64,000 bases of DNA, taken from assembly GCA_963717385.1 (NCBI GenBank), contig CAVQWE010000003.1:372001-436000 (forward strand), given 5' to 3'. A program made the translations under genes and the position numbers. Numbering within the stretch: position 1 is the first letter of the stretch; every line of letters begins with the position of its first letter. Below, piece after piece: positions 52,941 through 60,576 of this stretch. The stretch is from Sva-07 sp963717385. Its GTDB lineage: Bacteria; Actinomycetota; Acidimicrobiia; Acidimicrobiales; Ilumatobacteraceae. Under the pieces are notes generated by a model. It ran no database searches. It saw only the letters and a list, made by a program, of their open reading frames with translations, and was not told the origin of the DNA.

Positions 52941-54815
52941 ATGTCGATGACCAACAACGTCGCAGTGTCCGCCGAGTTGCAGGGAACGATCGTCGGGTTG
53001 TTCGTCGAGATCGGGTCGTCGGTGCGTGCTGGAGACGTGCTCGCTCTGGTCGAGTCGATGAAGATGCACCACGAGATCGTTGCCCCGGTCGAGGGCACCG
53101 TCGACTCGGTGACCATCGAGCAGGGGTCGACGGTCGTGATCGGCCAGGAACTGGTGCGCATTGCCGAAGGCGTCGCCGTTGCCGCACGGCATGAAGACCG
53201 CGACGGGGCTCGTGTCACCCCGCTCGGTCTCGAACGCGACGATCTGCGCGAGGTGATCGATCGTCACGCCGTCGGACTCGACGAACGGCGCCCCGATGCC
53301 GTCGGCCGTCGGCGAGCGAGAGGCCGCCGAACGACGCGAGAGAACATCGGCGACCTCGTCGACGAGGGAACGTTCGTCGAGTACGGACCGCTGGTGATCG
53401 CGGCACAACGACGGCGACGCGAACTCGACGATCTGATCGCGTCGACGCCGGCCGACGGTCTGGTGGGCGGAATCGGTGACGTCAATGGCGAACACTTCGG
53501 GTCGGGGGCATCGAATCGGGCGACGAAAGTCGTCGCAGTGTCGTACGACTACACGGTGCTGGCGGGCACCCAGGGGAGCCAGAACCATCGCAAGAAGGAC
53601 CGCCTCTTCGAGGTGGCCGAGCAGCTGCGGGTGCCGATCGTGTTCTTCACCGAAGGTGGCGGTGGGCGCCCTGGCGACACCGATGGCATTGGCGTCAGTG
53701 GACTCGACTGCCTTGCCTTCCGCTGGTTCGCCGAGCTGTCGGGTACGGTCCCGCTCGTCGGGGTCAACGCTGGCTACTGCTTTGCTGGCAACGCCGCGAT
53801 CCTCGGTTGCTGCGACGTCGTGATCGCCACCGAGGATTCGAACATCGGCATGGGCGGGCCGGCCATGATCGAAGGTGGCGGCCTCGGTGTGTTCCGTCCC
53901 ACCGAGATCGGCCCGATCGAGGTGCAACGACGCAACGGTGTCGTCGACATCGTCGTCGCCGACGAGGCCGAGGCGGTGCTGGTGGCCAAACAGTACCTGT
54001 CGTACTTCCAGGGTCGTTTCGTCGAGTGGTCGGCCCCAGACCAGGCAGCCTTGCGCGATGTGGTGCCCGTGGATCGGCTTCGCGCGTACGACATCCGGCG
54101 AGCCATCGATGGCCTGTTCGATGTCGACTCGGTGCTCGAATTGCGGCGAGAGTTCGGTATCGGGATGGTCACCGTGCTGGCGCGGATCGAGGGGCGCCCG
54201 GTTGGTGTGATCGCCAACGATCCAGGTCACCTGGCCGGAGCGATCGACTCCGATGGTGCCGACAAGGCCGCACGTTTCATGCAGCTGTGCGACGCATTCG
54301 GGCTGCCGATCGTCAGCCTCGTCGACACGCCCGGGATGATGGTCGGTCCCGAGATCGAAGCAACCGCACTCGTGCGCCACTGCAGTCGGTTGTTCGTGAC
54401 AGGAGCCAACCTGTCGGTACCGATGGTGTCAGTGGTGACTCGCAAGGCCTACGGACTCGGTGCGCAAGCGATGATGGGAGGCACCACCAAGGCTCCGGTT
54501 GCGTGTCTGGCGTGGCCGACCGGCGAGTTCGGCGGGATGGGTCTCGAAGGAGCGGTACGACTCGGCTACCGCAAGGAACTCGAGGCGATCACCGACGACG
54601 CCGAGCGCGAGGTGCTGTTCCGCGAGATGGTCGATCGGATGTACGCCCACGGCAAGGCAGTGAGCGTGGCATCGTTGTTCGAGATCGACGATGTCATCGA
54701 CCCGATCGACACCCGTCGATGGATCACCACGATCTTCGACGGCGCACCCGAGACCCACCGAGCGGCCATCGACCCACTGGCGCCGCCGCGACGTCCCAAC
54801 ATCGACACCTGGTGA
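52941..54815 (+). CDS. Fusion of a biotinyl carrier domain and an acyl-CoA carboxylase carboxyltransferase
   Basis: One open frame of 624 aa. Residues 1-75 are a biotinyl domain with VESMKMHHE (biotin-accepting Lys41 in Met-Lys-Met). Residues 100-624 are a carboxyltransferase with both half-sites: FFTEGGGGRPGD and GYCFAGNAAIL in the N-terminal half, DTPGMMVGPEIEA and KAYGLGAQAMMGG in the C-terminal half. There is no biotin carboxylase domain, so a separate subunit encoded elsewhere must load the biotin. Such enzymes carboxylate acetyl-, propionyl- or longer acyl-CoAs, or geranyl/methylcrotonyl-CoA. The gene lies 15 bases after the ClC gene. Confidence 0.9.
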   Translation: MSMTNNVAVSAELQGTIVGLFVEIGSSVRAGDVLALVESMKMHHEIVAPVEGTVDSVTIEQGSTVVIGQELVRIAEGVAVAARHEDRDGARVTPLGLERDDLREVIDRHAVGLDERRPDAVGRRRARGRRTTRENIGDLVDEGTFVEYGPLVIAAQRRRRELDDLIASTPADGLVGGIGDVNGEHFGSGASNRATKVVAVSYDYTVLAGTQGSQNHRKKDRLFEVAEQLRVPIVFFTEGGGGRPGDTDGIGVSGLDCLAFRWFAELSGTVPLVGVNAGYCFAGNAAILGCCDVVIATEDSNIGMGGPAMIEGGGLGVFRPTEIGPIEVQRRNGVVDIVVADEAEAVLVAKQYLSYFQGRFVEWSAPDQAALRDVVPVDRLRAYDIRRAIDGLFDVDSVLELRREFGIGMVTVLARIEGRPVGVIANDPGHLAGAIDSDGADKAARFMQLCDAFGLPIVSLVDTPGMMVGPEIEATALVRHCSRLFVTGANLSVPMVSVVTRKAYGLGAQAMMGGTTKAPVACLAWPTGEFGGMGLEGAVRLGYRKELEAITDDAEREVLFREMVDRMYAHGKAVSVASLFEIDDVIDPIDTRRWITTIFDGAPETHRAAIDPLAPPRRPNIDTW

Positions 54816-54827
54816 GCTCAGCGCCGG

Positions 54828-55834
54828 TCAGGCGCCGCAGCCGGTGGCCAGTACCTCGGTGAGCGATGTGCCGTCGTAGGTGTAGACGAGCACGGCGGCT
54901 CCCTCGTAGTACCAAGCATGCACCAGGACCTCCATGCGGCCGTCGCCGTTGAGGTCGGCCACGTCGAGCACGCGGTAGCGCTCGATGAGCGGGAAGGTGT
55001 CGGCACCGGCGGCCTGATCGACCGCAGTCGACAGCACGGTGTCGGCCGCTCGTGTCTCGACGTCGACCACCAGCAACGCTGCGAGGTCGCCGGGTGCTCC
55101 CGGCCCAGCGCTGGGCTGAACGAACTCGAACGCCATCAGCGCCTCATCGGACCCGTCGCCATCGAGATCGGCGATGACGAGTTGCTCGATGTCGCCCTGG
55201 GTGGCGTCGACGGGTTCGCCGTCGAAGGCGGCTTCGCCGAGAGCTTGGTACGTGCGCAGGCGCTGTGGCGGTGACAGCGACTGGACGCGGCTTGAGCGAC
55301 CATGGTTGCGCGAGCACAGCGACCGCGTTGTAGCCGAACCCGGGAGGTTCGGGCGCAGCGACGTCGACGTCGATCGTCGGCCCGACCCGGCCGTCGAAGC
55401 ACGCCTCGACGTTCTCACCGAGGACCACGGCCGACTCGCCGGAGAGGTTGCTGACGACGAACGGGGTGCCGGCGGAGATCTCCGGGCGAATCGGGTTCCC
55501 GTTCGCATCGGCCGATTCCTGCCACCGGTCCTGCTGCCAGGCGCCCAGGAACAGCCAGCCGGTTGCGTCGGCGCCGCCCACCAGCAGGGGAATCACCGCA
55601 TCGACCGGTCCGGTCGGCATGCTCGTGGTGGTCGACTCGGGTGGTGCGGTGGTCGTGGCGGCGATCGTCGTGGTCGTCTCGACTTCGGTCGTGGTCGTCG
55701 GTGCTGTGGTCGAGGTGGTCGACGTCAACGTCGGCCCGGGCATCGACGTCTGCTCGGTCGTGCACGCCGCCAGCAACCAGGACGAGCGCTGTTGTTGCCG
55801 CCAGCCGCCGAATCGACGAGTTGCGGAAGGTCAT
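54828..55834 (-). CDS. Lipoprotein with Thr-rich stalk and FG-GAP-like segment, frame broken twice
   Basis: The ATG at 55834 overlaps the stop of the hydrolase gene before it (ATGA). Removing one extra base at 55777-55778 restores the signal peptide and lipobox (LLAAC), and another near 55290 joins the C-terminal half, for 334 aa. A Thr-rich stalk follows the lipobox. The C-terminal half has two Asp/Gly loops, ADLDGDGSDEALM and ADLNGDGRMEVLV, which match calcium-binding FG-GAP/VCBS repeats. It is an exported, anchored protein; partner or ligand unknown. A Cys near the C-terminus (ATGCGA) may pair with the one in EACFDG. Confidence 0.78.
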
Positions 55835-56589
55835 GCGACGCTCACCGCCTCGCCGGGTTCGAGCAGGCGGAGGTGCTGGGAGAGATCGGCATCGGTGAGA
55901 GCAGTTTGGAACTGCTCGGGCGCCGAGTCGAACCAGGCGGGCAGGTTGCGTCGGCCATCCTCGGGAGCGTAGGTGCCCCAGTGGATCGGAACGACGATGT
56001 CTGGGCGTATCAGCCCGGTGGCTGTGGCAGCGCGGGTGGGATCGAGGTGACCGACACCCAGTGATGAACCCCAACCCCAGATCGGGAGCAGGGCGACGTC
56101 GATGTCGCCGAGGTCAGCCATGGCGTCGAACAGGTCGGTGTCGCCGGGGAAGTAGATGCGTCGTCCGGCGCCGTTGACCACGTAGCCGAGCGGCCGGGCC
56201 GTGACTCGCGAATGCGGGCCGCGACCGTGCTTGTGGGCGGCGGGCACCACCTCGACGGACACCGGACCCGTGTCGATGCGGTCGCCGACGGTCACTTCGT
56301 GCACGCGGTTGAAGCCGGCGTTGCGGAGGAGTCGGCCCGAGCCGCGCGGTGTGAGGACTTCGACGGTGGGGCGCAGCCGTTTGAGCGAGGGAAGGTGCAG
56401 GTGGTCGAGGTGCACATGGGAGAGCAGGATGAGGTCGGCCTCGTGCAGGTCAGCCGACGGCAGCGGTCGCCGGCGACGCAGATGAGCGACCCGCTTGGTC
56501 ATCAGCGGGTCGGTGATGACTCGGTACCCACCGACGTCGATGAGGGTCGTGGCGTGGCCAACCCAGGTGAGCTCCATCGCACGAGACAT
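55831..56589 (-). CDS. UlaG/NAPE-PLD-like metallo-beta-lactamase-fold hydrolase
   Basis: A protein of 252 aa. The metal motif SHVHLDHLH supplies His and Asp ligands; the start ELTWVGHATTLIDVGG is typical of the UlaG-like/NAPE-phospholipase-D-like branch, and YFPGDTDLF plus PIHWGTYAPED supply the remaining ligands. Substrates in the group range from ascorbate-6-phosphate lactone to phospholipids, so the reaction is not fixed. ATG at 56589 or 56577 (MELTW) are both possible. It is coupled to the lipoprotein gene. The 110-base stretch 56590-56699 upstream shows no clear promoter. Confidence 0.86.
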   Translation of the reverse strand: MSRAMELTWVGHATTLIDVGGYRVITDPLMTKRVAHLRRRRPLPSADLHEADLILLSHVHLDHLHLPSLKRLRPTVEVLTPRGSGRLLRNAGFNRVHEVTVGDRIDTGPVSVEVVPAAHKHGRGPHSRVTARPLGYVVNGAGRRIYFPGDTDLFDAMADLGDIDVALLPIWGWGSSLGVGHLDPTRAATATGLIRPDIVVPIHWGTYAPEDGRRNLPAWFDSAPEQFQTALTDADLSQHLRLLEPGEAVSVA

Positions 56590-56699
56590 CAGGCCCGACC
56601 CTGCGTGATGTCGGCACTCACCGGCGTCTGGGCTGTTGGCACGATGATCAGGATACGAGTCGGCGGCGATCCGGACGCCGTCATCGCCGGACAGGACGC

Positions 56700-57698
56700 T
56701 CAGCCGAGGTCGGGCCAGCGGCGTTGCTGGCGGCGGCGCAGGCCGGCGGTGCCGAGTTTGCGGCGTTCGGCGAGCGCCCAGTCGCGGCGCCAGCCGGTGT
56801 GATCGGGACCGGTGAGCGCTGGGCTGGTGCCGTTGGCGGCGCGTTGGCGGGCAGTCCAGAAATCGGTGATCGCTTCATCGCCGAGGGTGGTCACGGCTGT
56901 TTCGATGCGGGCGTTGAAGCGACGGGTCGACTCGCCGTCCTCAGCTCGCAGTGGTGCGCCGAACACGACTTTTGAGCGGCCCGGCTTCGGGCGCTTCATG
57001 CCCTTGCCGAAGATGGCGCCGGTGCCGTCGATGAACACCGGCACGACCGGGGCGCCGGTGCGGGCCGAGAGGTACGCGGCGCCGCCCTTGAAGTCCTGAC
57101 CCCAACCATCGGGCGAGCGCCCACCTTCGGGATAGATCACCAGGCTGTAGCCGTCGTCGACGAGCCCCTTGATCAGATCCGACGACTTGCGCCCGGTGAG
57201 CTCACGGTCGATCGGGATGGCGTTGAGCGACAGCGCTGACAGCGTGGCCTTCCACTTCTTGTCGAAGAAGTAGTCAGCAGCGGCAGCAACCACGAGCTTG
57301 TGGCGCCAGGTGGCGGGCACCGATCGGATCATGAGCCCCGTGTCGAGGTGGCTGTGGTGGTTCGGGGCGAAGATCACCGCCGGAGGATCTTCCATGGCGG
57401 CGAGGTCGGCGAGACGATCGGTGCCGACGATCTCGGGCGACGCGAGCACTCGTGCAGCAAGGCGAACAGGCCCTTCGACCATCACCGTGCGCACCGACGA
57501 CGCGAGTGGACGTCGGGCCCACTCGGTGTCGTAGTGGGCGCCGAGCCCAGAGACCTCCGGGGGAATCTCGACGCCACGAGGAACCGTCGGTGCCCGATAG
57601 GGGAAGCCGAAGTTGCGCAGCGGCATGGTGGCGCGTCGAACTGCATCCTCCGCGGCGCCGGCGGCGCGCTGTGCCCGTTGCAGGTTCCGGTCGACCAT
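56700..57698 (-). CDS. PlsC-like acyltransferase
   Basis: Read from the ATG at 57698 it has 332 aa (a TTG at 57713 is another option). The acyltransferase block I is NHHSHLDTGL (His-x4-Asp), block II lies around IPIDRE, and block III is YPEGGRSPDG. The family esterifies lysophosphatidate or related acceptors with acyl-CoA/acyl-ACP at the membrane. It is the last gene of the run FAR-HAD, ADH, LarA-like, PlsC, and starts only about 18 bases after the LarA-like stop, so it probably incorporates the lipid made by the reductase. Confidence 0.87.
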   Translation of the reverse strand: MVDRNLQRAQRAAGAAEDAVRRATMPLRNFGFPYRAPTVPRGVEIPPEVSGLGAHYDTEWARRPLASSVRTVMVEGPVRLAARVLASPEIVGTDRLADLAAMEDPPAVIFAPNHHSHLDTGLMIRSVPATWRHKLVVAAAADYFFDKKWKATLSALSLNAIPIDRELTGRKSSDLIKGLVDDGYSLVIYPEGGRSPDGWGQDFKGGAAYLSARTGAPVVPVFIDGTGAIFGKGMKRPKPGRSKVVFGAPLRAEDGESTRRFNARIETAVTTLGDEAITDFWTARQRAANGTSPALTGPDHTGWRRDWALAERRKLGTAGLRRRQQRRWPDLG

Positions 57699-57716
57699 CT
57701 GCGATTCGTCCAAGCC

Positions 57717-59303
57717 CTACTTGACGTCCGCGATCATCAGCGGCGGCGTCTTGATGTGGGTGATGGTGGGGGAGCGGCCGACAACGTCCGACGCGATCTC
57801 GAAGGCGTCGTTCATCGTCGACGCCGGCGTGAAGCCGAGCTTGCGGACCGTCGCGGCGTCGCCGCCGACGATGATCACCTTGCCGACGTGCTTCATCGCG
57901 TGGCTGCCCCAGTACCACATGTAGAACGGGTGCACGCCGTGATAGGCGTTGGTGGTGCGGTACAGATGCCGGTACCAGTCGTCCTCGGCGTACTGCTTCT
58001 CCCACTTCTGCGACATCACGTGGGGGTCCTTGGTGTCGGCGAGGACCTCCTCGAAGAAGTCGATGTAGCTCGGGTGATGCACCGGGTGGAACTCGTTGGT
58101 CGTCGGGTGCGTCAGGATCACGACACCCCCTTCGCGCACGAGCGGCTTGCCGCGGTAGAGGTTGAAGAAGTACCCGAGCCCGGTGCACATCACCAGGATC
58201 GGGTTCATGATCGAGTGCACGTTGTAGGGGCAGATGTACGGGATGCCCATCGTGAGGATGTCGGTCTGACCCTCGACCTCGACCAACTGCTGGTCGTACA
58301 CGTTCTGCGTGGTCACCTTGTGGACCGCCTCGACCTCGCCGCACTGGATGCTGGTCATCTGGTGCGGCGCCTCGATGCCGTGGAAGATCTTGCGTGCGAG
58401 CCGCGGCGGCGTCTTGGCGAGCGACTTCGCGGCACCGAGGTAGAGCGCCCGATCCTTCGGCTTCCACTCCCACTCGCGCTTCGAGAGGAACTCGAACGGC
58501 TGCGGGAACGTGTCGGTGTTCAGCGTGGTCTCGATCTGGAACACCTTCGGCCCGTGGTCGCGCATCACCTTGCCCATCCGCCAGGTGCTCTTGTGGAGCT
58601 CGGAGGCGTGCTGATCCATGAACGAGTGCGACGCCTCCATCGTGGTCGGGTTGTGGTGGTGGCGCAGTGAGCGGTAGCTGGCGAGGCCGACGGCGGTCGA
58701 CTTCCACCCGCCGTCCATGGCGACGAGGTTGATGTTGACGTAGACCAGCAGGTCGCTCTCGGCGGCGCGCTTGTTGATCTCGATCTCTTCGCCCTGATCG
58801 GTGGTGCCCAGGAATGCGAGGTTGTCGGGGTCTTCGGCATCGTGCTGGTACAGCAGGCCACGCGGCTCGAAGGCGTCGTAGACGCGATCGCCGAGGGCGT
58901 GGCGCAGTTCGAATTCGTGCATCCGGCGGTGAAGTGCCAGCGCAGCGATGATGTGGACATCGTCGACGCCGGCGTCGGCAGCCATGGTGAGCACCTGTTC
59001 GATGATCCGTTGGCGCAGGTCGGGTCGCTGCATCTTCGGCAGCGGCAGGCTGACGTCGTCGAACGCGATGGTGAGCTTCATGCCTGGGAAGAGCAGCGTC
59101 GGCAGCGGATCCATGTCGATCGGGTTGAGCAGTGACGTGCGGATCGCACCATCGATGTCGTCGATCGCGTCGTGCGGTTCGGGCGCGTAGATCACCCGGC
59201 TGCGGTCGGCAGGCAGCTTCTCGAGTCGGAACCCCTCGCCGTGCCAGAACAGGGTGGGCGGCGTCGACTTGTCGACATCCAGTACGAATCCAGGGCGTGG
59301 CAT
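57717..59303 (-). CDS. Long LarA-like (DUF2088) protein
   Basis: A 528-aa protein related to the nickel-pincer lactate racemase LarA but about 100 residues longer. The N-terminal domain has TIAFDDVSLPLPKM and HIIAALALHRRM (His at the catalytic position), and the segment VAMDGGWKSTAVGL holds the Lys that would carry the pincer cofactor. The C-terminal part has extra segments, such as HPSYIDFFEEVLADT and PFYMWYWGSHA. LarA-type enzymes move a hydride at the alpha carbon of 2-hydroxy acids; the substrate of this long form is unknown. The larBCE cofactor genes are not here. It overlaps the ADH stop by one base. Confidence 0.78.
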   Translation of the reverse strand: MPRPGFVLDVDKSTPPTLFWHGEGFRLEKLPADRSRVIYAPEPHDAIDDIDGAIRTSLLNPIDMDPLPTLLFPGMKLTIAFDDVSLPLPKMQRPDLRQRIIEQVLTMAADAGVDDVHIIAALALHRRMHEFELRHALGDRVYDAFEPRGLLYQHDAEDPDNLAFLGTTDQGEEIEINKRAAESDLLVYVNINLVAMDGGWKSTAVGLASYRSLRHHHNPTTMEASHSFMDQHASELHKSTWRMGKVMRDHGPKVFQIETTLNTDTFPQPFEFLSKREWEWKPKDRALYLGAAKSLAKTPPRLARKIFHGIEAPHQMTSIQCGEVEAVHKVTTQNVYDQQLVEVEGQTDILTMGIPYICPYNVHSIMNPILVMCTGLGYFFNLYRGKPLVREGGVVILTHPTTNEFHPVHHPSYIDFFEEVLADTKDPHVMSQKWEKQYAEDDWYRHLYRTTNAYHGVHPFYMWYWGSHAMKHVGKVIIVGGDAATVRKLGFTPASTMNDAFEIASDVVGRSPTITHIKTPPLMIADVK

Positions 59304-60502
59304 CAGGAATCTTCCTTGCGCAGGTCGAAGGCGATCTTTGTCGCTCCGCGGCGGCCGGCGGTGGCGGCGTGGGCGATGGCGTCGACGTGGTCGGACAGGG
59401 GATAGGTGGCCGAGAGCAGACGCTCGGCCCGAAGGTCGTTGGCGGTCTCGATGGCGAGATCGAACGTGCGGGCGGTGCGACCGTCGGGGAGGTGCTCGGT
59501 GCCGTAGGTGTAGGCACCCTTCAACTCGGTCTCGCGGTGCCACAGCCCGGTGAGGTCGAGCGTGACGTCGGCAGGCATCCCGAGCAACACGACTCGGCCG
59601 CGAGGCCGCGTGATGCGCAGGCAGTCGGCGACGGTGGCGCTGGTGCCGACCGCATCGATCGTCACGTGGGCGCCCGACGACAGGTGGTCGCCGACCATGT
59701 GACAGCCGGCGGCCCGACGTACTGCCCGGGGGAGTTCGTCGGGAGCGACGACGACGTCGGCACCGAACTCCTTCGCGAACTCGCGCTGGTGTGGATAGCG
59801 GGCACCGACGATGATGCGGACGTCGGGCACGTACCGGCGCAGCCCGGCGATGGCGGCGAGGCCCATCGTGCCGGCGCCGAGGACGGCGACGATCGCCGGG
59901 TTCGACGTGTCCTGGCGGGCGGCGACCACCGGTGCCGCGAGCAGTGCGGCATGGATGCCGCCAGCGAACGGTTCCACGAGAACGGCGCGTTCGTCGGGCA
60001 TGTCGTCGGCGATCCGGTGGAGTTGGGTGTCGTGTGCAATGAACTCGGGCGCCCATCCACCGCCGGTCGAGCAGCAGAAGCCGGTCTGGATGCCCGGTTC
60101 GAGGTCGCCGGTCGCCAGGTGTGAGTAGTCGTCGCCGTCGCCCGGCGCCGCACCGTCGAACGGGGGAGCGAAGCCGCGCGCCTCGTGGCCGAGCACCGGC
60201 TCGAGGATCACCCGAGTGCCGTCGTCGAGTTCGCCGACGACTTCGTGGCCGGGAACGAACGGGAACGACACCCAGTCCTCGAAGTACAGCGACGCGTGGC
60301 CCTCGACGAGCGAGAGGTCAGACCCGCAGATGCCGGCGAGCCGGGTGCGCACGCGATGCCAACCGGGTCCGGGCAGCTCGGGTTCGTCGACCGAGGTGTA
60401 CGCGAGCGGCCCGAGCTTGGTGGCCGTGATCGGCGAGATCGCCGACGCAATGCGCGCCATGCCGAGCCGGGGCACCGAGCGAGAAACCTGCAGCGCCTTC
60501 AT
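59303..60502 (-). CDS. Zinc-type alcohol dehydrogenase (MDR family)
   Basis: A 399-aa medium-chain dehydrogenase. The catalytic zinc segment GICGSDLSLVEGH and GHEVVGEL (Cys and His-Glu) are present, and the NAD loop is VLGAGTMGLAAIAGL. The usual four-Cys structural zinc loop is replaced by an insert containing FCCSTGGGWAPEF. Such enzymes oxidise alcohols or reduce aldehydes; next to a fatty acyl-CoA reductase, long-chain alcohol-aldehyde interconversion is likely. The ATG at 60502 is preferred over the longer frame. It lies 74 bases after the FAR-HAD gene and overlaps the LarA-like start (TGATG). Confidence 0.87.
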   Translation of the reverse strand: MKALQVSRSVPRLGMARIASAISPITATKLGPLAYTSVDEPELPGPGWHRVRTRLAGICGSDLSLVEGHASLYFEDWVSFPFVPGHEVVGELDDGTRVILEPVLGHEARGFAPPFDGAAPGDGDDYSHLATGDLEPGIQTGFCCSTGGGWAPEFIAHDTQLHRIADDMPDERAVLVEPFAGGIHAALLAAPVVAARQDTSNPAIVAVLGAGTMGLAAIAGLRRYVPDVRIIVGARYPHQREFAKEFGADVVVAPDELPRAVRRAAGCHMVGDHLSSGAHVTIDAVGTSATVADCLRITRPRGRVVLLGMPADVTLDLTGLWHRETELKGAYTYGTEHLPDGRTARTFDLAIETANDLRAERLLSATYPLSDHVDAIAHAATAGRRGATKIAFDLRKEDS

Positions 60503-60576
60503 CGCGTCACCATCCCCACCCCGTTTGTGTTGCAGTTTCGACGGCACGGGCCATCCGAAGTGTCACGCGAACGGGG

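Noticed and set aside
51606..54380. A 924-codon minus-strand open frame
   Set aside because: It is antisense to the ClC and carboxyltransferase genes and has only low-complexity Arg/Asp/His-rich sequence.
57274..59517. A 747-codon minus-strand open frame
   Set aside because: It is an alternate frame over the LarA-like and acyltransferase genes, full of Arg/Pro/His, with no family motif. Such shadows are expected at this GC content.
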